Assembly: GCF_003967555.1 (NCBI RefSeq)
Contig: NZ_BIFS01000001.1
Location: 2,480,001-2,544,000, forward strand
DNA: 64,000 bases
From: Dictyobacter kobayashii
GTDB taxonomy: Bacteria; Chloroflexota; Ktedonobacteria; Ktedonobacterales; Ktedonobacteraceae
Direction: 5' to 3'
Position numbers and translations under genes: made by a program. The notes under the pieces were generated by a model. That model saw only the letters and a program-made list of their open reading frames with translations. It made no database searches and was not told the DNA's origin. This document shows, one piece after another, positions 8,408-17,782 of the stretch; within the stretch, counting starts at the first letter, position 1; each line of letters opens with the position of its first letter.

Positions 8408-9709
8408 GTGACAGACGTGGCAAACTCAAAGAATATGCGTACGACATACCGGTGCTCTTTTTGTGGCAAAAGTCAAGACCAGGTCCAGCGTTTAATCGCT
8501 GGCCCTGGCGGTGTCTACATCTGTGATGAGTGTATCGACCTGTGTCGAGAAATCATCGAGGAAGAGCAAGCCACTGTTGCCAAGCCTCGCCTCCAGACGG
8601 GTAAACTGCCCACACCGAAGAAGATCTATGAACAGCTCAGCCAGTACGTAATCGGTCAGGAACGCGCCAAGAAGGCGTTGTCTGTAGCGGTCTATAACCA
8701 CTACAAACGCGTTGGCGTCGGGATGCAGGTCGATGATGTCGAGCTAGGCAAGAGTAATATCTTGATGATTGGCCCTACCGGTAGCGGTAAGACCCTCCTG
8801 GCACAGACACTCGCCAAGGTCCTGGATGTGCCTTTCTGCATCGCTGATGCCACTGCCTTAACTGAGGCTGGCTATGTTGGTGAAGATGTAGAAAATATTC
8901 TCTTGCGCCTGATTCAGATGGCTGACTTTGACGTAGCTCGTGCGGAACGTGGGATCGTCTACATCGACGAGATCGATAAGATTGCGCGTAAATCGGACAA
9001 TCCTTCGATTACCCGCGATGTCTCTGGCGAAGGCGTGCAGCAGGCTCTCTTAAAGATCATCGAGGGTACGGTGGCTAATGTGCCGCCACAAGGTGGTCGC
9101 AAACATCCACATCAAGACTTTATTCAAATCAACACGGCTAATATCCTGTTTATCTGTGGTGGCGCTTTTGAAGGCCTGGATAAGATTGTTGAGCAACGCC
9201 TGGGCAGTAATAAAAGCATGGGCTTCCGCAATGCCGATAAAAGCGAGAAATCTACCACGGCAAAAGAAAGTGGCGAGACTGTGTTGACGCAGCTCATCCC
9301 TGATGATCTGCTCAAATATGGTTTGATCCCTGAATTTGTAGGACGTCTCCCTGTTGAAGTGGCTCTTGATAGCCTGGACAAAGATGCACTGATTCAAATT
9401 TTGACTGAGCCGAAAAATGCTATTGTCAAACAATATCAGAAATTCTTACAACTTGATCGCGTTGAACTTGTTTTCACGAACGATGCTCTTGAGGCCGCTG
9501 CCGAGTGTGCCCTCCGTCAAAAGACGGGTGCGCGCGGACTGCGTACGATTATCGAGGACGTGCTCTTAGATATAATGTACGAGATACCCTCTCGTGCCGA
9601 TGTGAAAAAGGTGATTGTAAACGGGGACGTGATAAACACCCATAATAAACCACTACTAGTGACGCGTGGTGAAAGAAATACAACCTATTCTGAAGATGAG
9701 TCTGCTTAA
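8408..9709 (+). CDS. clpX: ATP-dependent Clp protease ATP-binding subunit ClpX
   Basis: AAA+ unfoldase that feeds substrates to ClpP. The N-terminal C4 zinc-binding domain is intact (CSFCGKSQ ... CDECIDLC). Walker [11 protein letters not shown] lies near residue 121, Walker [11 protein letters not shown] near 183, and the sensor/arginine region FVGRLPVEV near 310. The ClpP-contact loop, usually IGF, appears as SMGFRN, so docking to a ClpP is still plausible although no clpP lies nearby. Start could be GTG at 8408, which sits almost on the AGGAAAGG ribosome site, or GTG at 8417, which is better spaced. It lies 40 bases after tig. Confidence 0.95.
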   Translation: MTDVANSKNMRTTYRCSFCGKSQDQVQRLIAGPGGVYICDECIDLCREIIEEEQATVAKPRLQTGKLPTPKKIYEQLSQYVIGQERAKKALSVAVYNHYKRVGVGMQVDDVELGKSNILMIGPTGSGKTLLAQTLAKVLDVPFCIADATALTEAGYVGEDVENILLRLIQMADFDVARAERGIVYIDEIDKIARKSDNPSITRDVSGEGVQQALLKIIEGTVANVPPQGGRKHPHQDFIQINTANILFICGGAFEGLDKIVEQRLGSNKSMGFRNADKSEKSTTAKESGETVLTQLIPDDLLKYGLIPEFVGRLPVEVALDSLDKDALIQILTEPKNAIVKQYQKFLQLDRVELVFTNDALEAAAECALRQKTGARGLRTIIEDVLLDIMYEIPSRADVKKVIVNGDVINTHNKPLLVTRGERNTTYSEDESA

Positions 9710-9729
9710 CGCAGACTCTTCTGTTTTTC
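9698..9729 (+). terminator. Rho-independent terminator overlapping the clpX stop codon
   Basis: Eight-base-pair stem GAGTCTGC/GCAGACTC (9698-9705 and 9711-9718) followed by TTCTGTTTTT. The clpX TAA is in the loop. It separates, at least partly, clpX from lon. Confidence 0.75.
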
Positions 9730-9784
9730 TCCATACAGTTGTGTTATCTCTGTGGTTGAACAGTTAGAAGATAGGTGGAAACCA

Positions 9785-12382
9785 ATGAGTGAGCAAGAAC
9801 GCCTGGATGTGGTACAAGAGTTAAACGATGGGTATCCTCTAGTTGCGTTAAAAAGCATCGTTGCGTTTCCTCACAATCGTCAAGCGCTCCCCATCGCTCG
9901 TGAGAAGACCATACGTGCTATCGAAGAAGCTATGTTGAATCCTGAGCACATCCTTGTGGCCGCGACCCAGCGTAGCGTCGATATCGATGACCCTCAGGCA
10001 AAGGATATCTACTCCACCGGTACACTGATCGAAATAGTGACGATGCACCGTCAGCAGGATGGGAGCCTGCAGGTGCTCATCCGTGGCATTAGCCGTGTCA
10101 CTATCGATGAATACGTGGATCATGAGCCTTTCATTCGCGTACGAGTAACGGAGCAGGCTGAGCCCGAACATAAGGGACCTCAGGCCGATGCCCTTGTACG
10201 CCATACCACCAGCCTCTTTGAACGCTATGCACAGCTCAATCGACGATTTTCTGTTGAGGATATTAACTCGATTGTGGCTCTCAAAACACCCACACTACTC
10301 TCTGATACATTAGCCGCCCATTTAGTCACCGATATGCAGCAGCAACAGGATCTACTCGAGACTCCCGATCCGATGGAACGTTTGGAGAAGATCTGTGTGA
10401 TTATGGGCAATGAAATTGAAATCCTTGAACTGGAAACAACGATTCGTAGTCGGGTCCGTTCGCAGGTAGATCGCTCGCAAAAAGAATTCTATCTGCGTGA
10501 GCAGCTCCGTGCTATTCAAGAAGAGCTGGGCATGGAGACCTCTTCTGAGGCTGATGAGTTGCGCTCAAAATTAAGTGAGAAGCAGCTTCCAGCCGAAGTC
10601 GCCACCAAAGTGCGTAAGGAGATTGATCGTTTAGAACGAACCCCTTCGCAGTCGGCGGAACTGACTGTAATTCGCTCTTATATAGATTGGGTGCTGGCTC
10701 TGCCATGGAATGAGCGGAGCGAGGATGTCTTTGATATTGAAAATGCCCGTCGTATCCTCGATGAGGATCATTATGGTCTGGAAGGTATTAAAGAACGTAT
10801 CCTGGAATTCCTGGCTGTACGGCAATTGCGCATCCAGGCGGCTCAACGCAGTGGCAATCCCAAAAATATGAGCCAGGGACAGATTCTCTGTCTGATTGGC
10901 CCTCCTGGTGTAGGCAAAACGACCCTGGGACAGTCGATTGCCAAAGCGTTAAATCGAAAATTCGCGCGTATATCGCTCGGTGGTGTGCACGATGAGGCAG
11001 AGATCCGTGGCCATCGCCGTACTTATGTTGGTGCGTTACCAGGTCGCGTTATACAGAGTATGAAGACTGTCGGGGTGCGCAATCCCGTTTTCCTGCTAGA
11101 TGAGATCGATAAGCTTTCTTCAGAATATCGCGGTGATCCAGCCGCTGCCCTGCTTGAAGTGCTGGATCCAGAACAGAATCAGTCTTTTACCGATCATTAC
11201 TTGGAGCTACCATTCGATCTTTCTGAGGTGTTCTTCATCTGTACTGGTAATATCAAGTATCAGATCCCGCGTGCTCTGGCGGATAGGATGGATATTATTG
11301 ATCTGCCTGGCTATATGCTGGAGGAAAAGGTCAATATCGGCATGCGACATCTCTTGCCGAAAGTCTTGCAGGAACATGGCCTGGCTCCCGAGCAGTTGAA
11401 GATTCCCCAGACGGTGATGCAACGTATCGTGACCGATTATACCCGTGAGGCTGGCGTTCGTAACCTGGATCGTATGCTGGCGAACATCTGCCGTAAGGTC
11501 GCCCGGCGCGTGCTTGAGAAACCCAATACACGTATCCGGCTGACGGTGAATAATCTGGAACAGTATCTGGGGCCCCCACGCTATACCAGTGCTCCTCCAT
11601 TGATGCGTACGCAGATTGGAGCGGCCATGGGCCTGGCCTGGACAGAAATGGGCGGTATCCTCTTACCCGTCGAGGTTGTAACGATGAATGGTAAGGGAGA
11701 GTTGCTCGTTACAGGTCAGTTAGGCGATGTGATGCGTGAGTCTGTGATGGCTGCGCTCTCATATATTCGCACACGGGCCGATGAATTAAATATTGACTCC
11801 AATTTCCAGGATACCACCGATCTACATATCCACCTGCCTGAGAATGCCATCCCGAAAGATGGTCCTTCAGCCGGTATCACGATTGCTACCGCGCTGGTCT
11901 CAGCCCTCACCCATCGCCCGATCCGCACCGATCTGGCTATGACTGGAGAGGTAACCTTGCTGGGTAGCGTGCTGGCCATCGGTGGCTTGAAAGAGAAGGT
12001 GCTAGCTGCCCAACAGGCCAATATCCATAATCTGATTATCCCTGCTATTAACCAGAAAGATTTGCAGGAGATCCCAGCCAAGATTCGTCAGCAAATCAAC
12101 TTTATCATGGTGGATAATATGGATCAGGTTATCGACGCTGCACTGATGGAAGCACCAGCCGAAGAAACAACTGATAACAATGAACCCCTGACAATTCTTC
12201 GTGAAGAGCGGGCGGCTGTTCTACCCGAGGGTTTGCGTCGTACTGGTATGCCCACTAATGAAGGACAAGATAATGAAAACTTGCCTGATTCTTCGGGTTT
12301 TATAATTCCTCCCACGGATCAGACATCACAAAATCATTATTCTTCAGCACATACCAGACAAGACGACAAAAACATTGGATAA
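9785..12382 (+). CDS. lon: ATP-dependent Lon protease
   Basis: Cytoplasmic AAA+ serine protease that degrades damaged and regulatory proteins. It has the N-terminal substrate-binding domain (residues about 20-215), a coiled-coil stretch, the AAA+ module with Walker A GPPGVGKTTL (about 372) and Walker B VFLLDEIDKL, and the protease domain with nucleophile Ser in PKDGPSAGI (about 693) and the partner Lys in GGLKEKV (about 737). The last 80 residues form a polar, Asn/Glu-rich tail beyond the usual Lon end. I chose ATG 9785 because AGGTGG lies 6 bases upstream; a GTG at 9752 would add 11 residues. Confidence 0.95.
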   Translation: MSEQERLDVVQELNDGYPLVALKSIVAFPHNRQALPIAREKTIRAIEEAMLNPEHILVAATQRSVDIDDPQAKDIYSTGTLIEIVTMHRQQDGSLQVLIRGISRVTIDEYVDHEPFIRVRVTEQAEPEHKGPQADALVRHTTSLFERYAQLNRRFSVEDINSIVALKTPTLLSDTLAAHLVTDMQQQQDLLETPDPMERLEKICVIMGNEIEILELETTIRSRVRSQVDRSQKEFYLREQLRAIQEELGMETSSEADELRSKLSEKQLPAEVATKVRKEIDRLERTPSQSAELTVIRSYIDWVLALPWNERSEDVFDIENARRILDEDHYGLEGIKERILEFLAVRQLRIQAAQRSGNPKNMSQGQILCLIGPPGVGKTTLGQSIAKALNRKFARISLGGVHDEAEIRGHRRTYVGALPGRVIQSMKTVGVRNPVFLLDEIDKLSSEYRGDPAAALLEVLDPEQNQSFTDHYLELPFDLSEVFFICTGNIKYQIPRALADRMDIIDLPGYMLEEKVNIGMRHLLPKVLQEHGLAPEQLKIPQTVMQRIVTDYTREAGVRNLDRMLANICRKVARRVLEKPNTRIRLTVNNLEQYLGPPRYTSAPPLMRTQIGAAMGLAWTEMGGILLPVEVVTMNGKGELLVTGQLGDVMRESVMAALSYIRTRADELNIDSNFQDTTDLHIHLPENAIPKDGPSAGITIATALVSALTHRPIRTDLAMTGEVTLLGSVLAIGGLKEKVLAAQQANIHNLIIPAINQKDLQEIPAKIRQQINFIMVDNMDQVIDAALMEAPAEETTDNNEPLTILREERAAVLPEGLRRTGMPTNEGQDNENLPDSSGFIIPPTDQTSQNHYSSAHTRQDDKNIG

Positions 12383-12719
12383 ATCTCATCCTCATTCGTT
12401 ATACTAGTAGTGAAGCTTGAATATGAAGAGGCAAACAGTGCATTGCCTCTTCGTGCGCTATTACAAGCTCAGCACTAACGCATGCCTTTCTTATCTGCAC
12501 TTACATTTTTAATCCATTTCCGGAGGATTCTGTGCGTCGATGACAGGATAGATAGATGTAGATTGAATTTTTTAAAGACCAGACGAGCGTTTATCTATCA
12601 ACAAAAAATCAACGTCCAAAAGACTCTGCTAGCAAGCGTTTATAGTGTTGAGAAAGTTGGATATTTACCCATCCATCATGGCGCAGGAATACTATGCACA
12701 TAAAGAGAGGGTTGGCATC
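12383..12719 (+). other. Intergenic region after lon with a terminator-like hairpin
   Basis: A hairpin with 10-bp arms GAAGAGGCAA/TTGCCTCTTC lies at 12425-12452, 42 bases after the lon stop, without a long U-tract. The remainder is AT-rich and shows no gene that I can support; the promoter of the next gene should lie here. Confidence 0.45.
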
Positions 12720-13253
12720 ATGAGCTATCAAGATCCGAATCAATCAGGCCAGTATCCCGGTTCCGGACAATATGGCGGCGGCTACAATCCAAACAATCCA
12801 CAGCAACCACAACCACAACCAACTGATCCATACAGTGGTCAACAGTATAATCAGTCTGGTGGCTATCCTCCTCCCTACGAGGGACAGCAACAGCCCGGCT
12901 ATGGTCAGCAGCCCGGTTATGGCCAGCCCGGTTATAATCAGCAGCAACAACCACCTTATGGCCAGACTCCATATGGTCAGCAAAACCCTTATGGCTCCAA
13001 TACTCCAGGCCGCGAAGGCTCAACCATGAACCTCGATCCTAATCTGGCCAGCGGTTTGAGCTATATCTTTGGCTGGATTTCAGGACTGATCTTCTTCATT
13101 ATGGAGAAGAAGAATCGTATGGTTCGCTTCCATGCTATGCAGTCCATCATGTTCACAGGTGCCTGGACAGTAATCAACATCATACTGAGCACAGCGGCAA
13201 ATTCGATCCCCGGCCTCTACGGCGCCTTGACCTGCGCGTCAGTGGGCTGGTAG
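12720..13253 (+). CDS. DUF4870-type membrane protein with Pro/Gln/Gly-rich N-terminus (frameshifted)
   Basis: Residues 1-100 are low-complexity, built of Gln, Pro, Gly and Tyr repeats such as YGQQPGYGQPGYNQ. From about residue 107 the DUF4870 core begins (LASGLSYIFGWISGLIFFIMEKKNRMVRFHAMQ in family terms), with hydrophobic helices. Start is the ATG at 12720 behind AGAGAGGG. The reading frame stops at 13253 in the middle of the domain, but the following 125 bases encode the missing C-terminal part in another frame (see the next entry). The family is thought to be small multi-span membrane proteins of unknown function. Either a base was lost from the sequence or the gene is broken. Confidence 0.75.
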   Translation: MSYQDPNQSGQYPGSGQYGGGYNPNNPQQPQPQPTDPYSGQQYNQSGGYPPPYEGQQQPGYGQQPGYGQPGYNQQQQPPYGQTPYGQQNPYGSNTPGREGSTMNLDPNLASGLSYIFGWISGLIFFIMEKKNRMVRFHAMQSIMFTGAWTVINIILSTAANSIPGLYGALTCASVGW

Positions 13254-13378
13254 GTATTGCCTTCTTCGTAGTCTGGATCATTTGTATAGTCAATGCATTC
13301 CAGGGTAAGTACTTCAAGTTGCCATATATTGGCGACTATGCGGAGAAATACGCCAACCAGGGCACTACCACTTTCTAG
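13226..13378 (+). pseudogene. Out-of-frame C-terminal part of the DUF4870 gene
   Basis: Reading from 13226 in the frame one base earlier gives residues such as GLVGIAFFVVWIICIVNAFQ and then GKYFKLPYIGDYAEKYA, exactly the expected last helix and KLP..GD.AEKYA ending of DUF4870 proteins, with a stop at 13376-13378. Restoring one base (for example TTGGA instead of TTGA near 13229) would join both parts. There is no slippery motif, so recoding is unlikely; sequencing error or a young pseudogene fits better. Confidence 0.75.
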
Positions 13379-13380
13379 AA

Positions 13381-13468
13381 TAATATATCAGGCCAACAAA
13401 CAAAGACCGAGCCTGCTTCTTATCGATAAGAAGCAGGCTCGGTCTTTGTTTGTTGGCCTGATATATTA
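13381..13468. repeat. 88-bp perfect palindrome
   Basis: Two 44-base arms with no spacer (centre between 13424 and 13425, TATCGATA) are exact reverse complements. It lies between the convergent DUF4870 gene and the minus-strand 5S rRNA gene, so it may act as a two-way transcription terminator; its arms carry TCTTTGTTTG on both strands rather than a clean U-tract. A perfect palindrome of this size is unstable in many bacteria. Confidence 0.9.
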
Positions 13469-13505
13469 GATAGGTTTTTGCAGGCATAAAAAAACACCCA
13501 TGTGG

Positions 13506-13637
13506 GCAGGTGAAACGGCGACTTCCTATTTTCCCACGCAGTTGCCCACGCAGTATCATCGGGACTAAAGAGCTTAACTTCCGTGTTCGGGAAGGGAACG
13601 GGTGTACCCTCTTCGCAATTATCACCGGTTCGCCTGC
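13506..13637 (-). rRNA. 5S ribosomal RNA, copy 1
   Basis: The minus strand contains the conserved 5S core GCGAAGAGGGTACACCCGTT, CCCGAACACGGAAGTTAAGC and GGGAAAATAGGAAGTCGCC. The ends pair in a long helix I (GCAGGCGAACCGG with the 3' CCGTTTCACCTGC). The limits given include the extended helix; the mature RNA is probably nearer 120 bases. No 16S or 23S gene lies beside it. It differs from the second copy at about a dozen positions, mainly in loops and helix IV. Confidence 0.92.
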
Positions 13638-13667
13638 ACATACAGGTGTCTTGTAACAACGTAATTA

Positions 13668-13696
13668 ATACTACCATAAGCCGATCCAAAAGTCAA
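13668..13696 (-). promoter_or_regulatory. Promoter of 5S rRNA copy 1
   Basis: On the minus strand TTGACT (13691-13696) and TAGTAT (13668-13673) are spaced by 17 bases, ending 31 bases before the start of the 5S helix. Confidence 0.7.
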
Positions 13697-13707
13697 GGCT
13701 TTTTTGG

Positions 13708-13764
13708 GGCGGCGGAATTCTGATAGGAGGGACGGTTAGTCCCTCCTATCAGAATTCCGCCGCC
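13708..13764. repeat. Inverted repeat (25-bp arms) between 5S and larC
   Basis: Arms 13708-13732 and 13740-13764 are exact reverse complements with a 7-base loop. It lies 8 bases after the larC stop codon, where a transcript-end hairpin is expected, but no U-run follows on the larC strand. It may protect the mRNA 3' end instead. Confidence 0.75.
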
Positions 13765-13772
13765 GTTGATCT

Positions 13773-14558
13773 TTATGGGTGTGAATGATGCTCATGTGGA
13801 TGGTCGTGGTGAGTGTGGGTAGGCTGGGAGAGACCGTAGGCTTCGCCGAGACAGGCACGCAGGCAGTTTGGCCAGATGACACGTTTCTTGCCGAAGCCGT
13901 AGCCCACGCGCTCGATGGCAATAGCGGGCATTTCAAAACGCGCCAGGGTGGCCAGAATAGCTGCTCCGGTCGGGGTAACCAACTCGCCTTCCAGCTGGGT
14001 GGGGATCCATGGCGCCTTGACGGCGCAAAGAATCTCCAGGGTAGCGGGAGCTGGCACAGGCATTAAGCCATGCGCCATACGCAGGTGACCACGCGTTAAT
14101 GGGAGCGGCGAAGCATAGAGCTGTGTGATACCCAGCGCTTCTATCGCCAGCGTATTCCCAACAATATCGACAATAGCATCGACCGCGCCCACCTCGTGAA
14201 AATGGATCTCGTCCAGGGCCACCCCATGCACCTCAGCCTCAGCCTCCCCTAGACGACGGAAAATAGCCGTAGCAGTATCACGCACCCATGGAGACAGCTT
14301 TGATGAAGCCAATAATGCAGCAATATCAGTGAAGCTGCGCGTCGGCTGCTCCTGTTCCGTTAACACAACCTCAAAGCGCGAGCCCGTGATACCTTGATCC
14401 GTATATGGCGAGAGTCTAAGCTCATAACCTTCTACTGGTAGCGCCTGAAGCTCCGTACGCAACTTTTCCAGCGCTAAACCTGCATCCAAAAACGCTCCCA
14501 ACAACATATCCCCACTAACACCCGAATGACAATCCAGATAAGCTATCTTCTGAGACAT
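13773..14558 (-). CDS. larC: LarC-type nickel insertion protein, N-terminal part only
   Basis: LarC is a CTP-dependent nickel insertase that completes the nickel-pincer cofactor of lactate racemase and related enzymes. The start MSQKIAYLDCHSGVSGDMLLGAFLDAG and the stretches EIHFHEVGAVDAIVDIVG and LVTPTGAAIL are family signatures. Only 261 residues are present, against about 400 for a full LarC, and the protein ends in a His-rich tail (THTHHDHPHEHHSHP), which resembles the end of the LarC1 half known from Lactobacillus. I found no LarC2-like continuation in any frame before the downstream hairpin, and no larA, larB or larE nearby. It may be a truncated gene or a metal-binding relative. Confidence 0.8.
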   Translation of the reverse strand: MSQKIAYLDCHSGVSGDMLLGAFLDAGLALEKLRTELQALPVEGYELRLSPYTDQGITGSRFEVVLTEQEQPTRSFTDIAALLASSKLSPWVRDTATAIFRRLGEAEAEVHGVALDEIHFHEVGAVDAIVDIVGNTLAIEALGITQLYASPLPLTRGHLRMAHGLMPVPAPATLEILCAVKAPWIPTQLEGELVTPTGAAILATLARFEMPAIAIERVGYGFGKKRVIWPNCLRACLGEAYGLSQPTHTHHDHPHEHHSHP

Positions 14559-14614
14559 ATATCCCCTTACTCCTTATCTCTACATATGTATTTCGCCCCC
14601 AGCGCATTCAAATA

Positions 14615-14700
14615 TTTTTTATGTTGATTTAGAGAAAACGAGCGAAAGCTCGTTTTCTCTAAATCAACATAAAAAAGGGTTCGGGCGCGCCAGCGCACGT
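14615..14700. repeat. Palindromic repeat element C (family 1, right half)
   Basis: A perfect hairpin (arms 14615-14643 and 14648-14676, 29 bp, GAAA loop) is followed by the right-type terminus GTTCGGGCGCGCCAGCGCAC at 14679. The terminus extends through CGTATGCAA as in element D. No left terminus is visible. The GNRA-type loop would suit a stable RNA hairpin. Beyond it, 14701-15003 holds nothing else that I can support. Confidence 0.8.
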
Positions 14701-15003
14701 ATGCAAGGGTACCCAAACTTCCTTATGGCAATGGGAAACAGACACACTATAAAAAAAGAAAAATACATCAGGCGACCCACAGGGGAGACCTGAATAAATC
14801 CCCCTTCTAGCTTATGCCGGAATGACTGGAGATGCAAGAGGATTACATATACTGCAAGCACTTATAGAAAAACTCAGGAAAAAGCTTGACAATCAGCCTG
14901 CCATATGTTAACCAATTGAAAGGCTCCGAAACAAAACGAAGAAGAACATCGCGCTGGAGCTTTCGACCATTGATATCTCTTGCATGGAAGGAAAAACAGA
15001 GTC

Positions 15004-17727
15004 ATGACGACGAATATTTTACCAGTGCTGCTGCGTTGTGAATATCTGATCAATCCGCTCGGCATCGATGCCACACCACCACGCCTTAGCTGGCAAATAG
15101 AGACCACCTCATCCACTCAGCGCGCGATCAAGCAAAGCGCCTATCAGATCCTGGTCAGTAGTACTGAGTCCGGACTGGTAGAGGGGAAAGGAGATCTCTG
15201 GGATAGCGGTAAGATTTTATCCAGTCAGAGTAGCCAGCTCGTCTACGACGGTGCTTCGCTGACCTCGGGTCAACCGTGCTGGTGGAAGGTCCGTGTCTGG
15301 GATGCTCAGGATGAGGTATCAGATTTCAGCGCGCCCGCCCGTTGGGAGATGGGGTTGCTGGCACAGGCCGATTGGCAGGCTCAATGGATCGGCCTGCAGG
15401 CCACTACTCCTGCTTATGAGGCCGCCGATGTGCAGCCAATACAAGAACTGCCAGGCCTGCAAGCCAGTCCTTATCTTCATACCAGCGCCACCCTTGAACG
15501 CACGGTGCAGAAGGCTCGCCTCTATGTGACGGCGAAAGGCGTTTATGAGGTCCATATCAATGGACAGCGGGTCGGAGATGCCTATTTTGCGCCGGGCTGG
15601 ACAGACTACCATAAGCGTATCCAGTATCAGAGTTATGATGTTACAACCCTGCTTCACCAGGGTGAGAACCGTATCGGGGCCATTCTTGGCACCGGCTGGT
15701 ATTGTGGACATGTGGGTTTCTGGATCGATGGTAAGGGCAACAATTATAAACACTACGGCACAGAGCCTCGCCTCCTGCTACAGTTACAGATTGAATATAG
15801 CGATGGTAGCAGCCAGACAATTGTCTCAGATGATAGCTGGCGTGGCGCGCTGGGCCCTATCGTGTTTTCTGATTTTCTGGCCGGCGAGACTTATGATGCC
15901 CGCCATGAACTGATAGACTGGGATCTACCCACATCCATCACGGCCTCTGACTGGCAACCAGTCCTGGTTGAGGAGCTCGATCCCGCGCTACAGCTCTCGG
16001 CCCAACCCGATCAACCTGTACGGGTAACTGAATCCATTACGCCACAGTCCATCTCAGAGATCTCGCCCGGGATCTTTATTTATGATATGGGGCAAAATAT
16101 GGTGGGCTGGGTACGCCTGCAGGTTGAAGGCCCTGCCGGCACACGCGTACAATTACGCTTCGTCGAAATGCTCAATCCCGATGGCACTATTTATACAACC
16201 AATTTGCGCAGTTCTCGCCAGACCGATACCTATATCCTCAAAGGACAGGGACAGGAAGTATTTGAGCCGCATTTTACTTTCCATGGCTTTCGTTATGTAG
16301 AGCTCATTGGCTATCCAGGAAAACCCACATTAGAAACTATCACTGGCCTGGTAGCACATTCCGATACCCCTCCCACCGCGACCTTCGAGTGCTCAAATCC
16401 AATGGTGAACCAGCTCCAGAAGAATATCGTCTGGGGACAGCGCGGCAATTTCATCAGTGTGCCAACCGATTGTCCGCAGCGCGATGAGCGGCTGGGCTGG
16501 ATGGGTGACGCCCAGATCTTTGTGCATACGGCCTGCTACAATATGGATGTTTCGGCCTTCTTCACCAAATGGATGCGCGACGTGGTCGATGCTCAGGCCG
16601 CCGATGGTGGTTTTCCTGATGTGGCCCCACGTATAGTGGTGTCAACCAATGGGGCCCCAGCCTGGGGCGATGCCGGCATCATAGTTCCCTGGACTATCTA
16701 TCAGATGTATGGGGATACACGTATCCTGGTTGAACACTATGAGGCGATGAAGCGCTGGCTGGATTATCTGCAGGAGGCTAATCCAGAGCTGCTCTGGAAG
16801 AATAAGCGCAACAACGACTATGGCGATTGGCTCTCCATTGCCGCCGATACACCGAAAGAGCTGCTGGGCACGGCCTACTTTGGCTATGATGCCCTGTTAA
16901 TGTCGCGCATTGCCAGGGCTATTGGACGAGAGGCGGACGCGGCGAAATACCAACGCCTCTTCAGCGCTATTGGTGAGGCTTTTACGAAGGCCTATGTAGA
17001 TGAGGAGGGCCATATCAGTGGTGGCACCCAGACCGGCTATGTCGTTGCCTTACAGATGCAGTTGCTACCCGAACATCTACGCCCACTGGCTGCCAGGCAA
17101 TTGGTGCGTGAGATAGAGAAAAAGGATGGCCATCTCTCTACCGGCTTCGTGGGGGTCGGCTACCTCTGTCCCGTCTTAACCAACTGCGGCTACAGCGATG
17201 TGGCCTTCCAGCTCCTCAATAACGAGACCTTCCCCTCCTGGGGCTACTCGATCAAACATGGGGCGACCACAATCTGGGAGCGCTGGGATGGCTGGACCAC
17301 CGATAAGGGCTTCCAGAATCCCGCTATGAATTCTTTCAATCATTATTCGCTGGGTTCAGTGGGACAATGGCTCTTCCAATATGTGGCGGGCATTGGTGCC
17401 GATCCAGAACAGCCCGGCTACCAGCATATTCAGCTGCGCCCCTACATGGGTGGTGATCTTTCCTATGTCAGGGCTGAATTCGCTTCTATTCATGGCAAGA
17501 TCAGCAGCGCCTGGCGAATAGAGGGGGATACCCTGATCTACGAGGTGACGATCCCTGCCAATACCACAGCCACCGTTGCCCTGCCCGCTAGCGCCAGCGA
17601 ACAGGTCCTTGAAGGGGAGCTTCCAGCGGCCCAGGCCGAGGGTGTGGCTCTGGTACAGGAGGAAGAAGATCGTGTACTCTTCGAGATTGGCTCTGGAACC
17701 TATCACTTCCAGGTGCGCGCCAACTAA
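15004..17727 (+). CDS. Alpha-L-rhamnosidase, GH78 family
   Basis: The enzyme releases terminal alpha-L-rhamnose from glycosides and plant or microbial polysaccharides. The 907 residues follow the GH78 plan: N-terminal beta domains (LRCEYLINPLGIDATPPRLSW, with WQIET), a carbohydrate-binding-like domain with VYEVHINGQRVGDAYFAPGW, the (alpha/alpha)6 catalytic barrel with the hallmark CPQRDERLGWMGDAQIF near residue 489 and GGFPDVAPR, then a C-terminal beta domain. No signal peptide is present, so it probably acts on imported oligosaccharides. Start is ATG 15004 with AAGGAAA about 9 bases upstream. A strong terminator follows, and a sugar isomerase-like gene converges from the other side. Confidence 0.93.
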   Translation: MTTNILPVLLRCEYLINPLGIDATPPRLSWQIETTSSTQRAIKQSAYQILVSSTESGLVEGKGDLWDSGKILSSQSSQLVYDGASLTSGQPCWWKVRVWDAQDEVSDFSAPARWEMGLLAQADWQAQWIGLQATTPAYEAADVQPIQELPGLQASPYLHTSATLERTVQKARLYVTAKGVYEVHINGQRVGDAYFAPGWTDYHKRIQYQSYDVTTLLHQGENRIGAILGTGWYCGHVGFWIDGKGNNYKHYGTEPRLLLQLQIEYSDGSSQTIVSDDSWRGALGPIVFSDFLAGETYDARHELIDWDLPTSITASDWQPVLVEELDPALQLSAQPDQPVRVTESITPQSISEISPGIFIYDMGQNMVGWVRLQVEGPAGTRVQLRFVEMLNPDGTIYTTNLRSSRQTDTYILKGQGQEVFEPHFTFHGFRYVELIGYPGKPTLETITGLVAHSDTPPTATFECSNPMVNQLQKNIVWGQRGNFISVPTDCPQRDERLGWMGDAQIFVHTACYNMDVSAFFTKWMRDVVDAQAADGGFPDVAPRIVVSTNGAPAWGDAGIIVPWTIYQMYGDTRILVEHYEAMKRWLDYLQEANPELLWKNKRNNDYGDWLSIAADTPKELLGTAYFGYDALLMSRIARAIGREADAAKYQRLFSAIGEAFTKAYVDEEGHISGGTQTGYVVALQMQLLPEHLRPLAARQLVREIEKKDGHLSTGFVGVGYLCPVLTNCGYSDVAFQLLNNETFPSWGYSIKHGATTIWERWDGWTTDKGFQNPAMNSFNHYSLGSVGQWLFQYVAGIGADPEQPGYQHIQLRPYMGGDLSYVRAEFASIHGKISSAWRIEGDTLIYEVTIPANTTATVALPASASEQVLEGELPAAQAEGVALVQEEEDRVLFEIGSGTYHFQVRAN

Positions 17728-17732
17728 CGCAT

Positions 17733-17782
17733 AAAAAAGAAGTGCGCTCAAAGGCGGAACCCCTTGAGCACACTTCTTTTTT
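17733..17782 (+). terminator. Terminator after the GH78 gene
   Basis: Nineteen-base arms (17733-17751 and 17764-17782, one mismatch) flanked by A6 on the left and T6 on the right form a terminator usable in both directions, 6 bases after the stop codon. Confidence 0.8.

Noticed and set aside
13229..13253. Programmed frameshifting in the DUF4870 gene
   Set aside because: No slippery heptamer or downstream structure lies at the frame change; a missing base explains it better.
13381..13772. A larC2 gene downstream of larC
   Set aside because: All frames in this stretch are closed or occupied by the 5S gene and hairpins; nothing resembles the LarC C-terminal domain.
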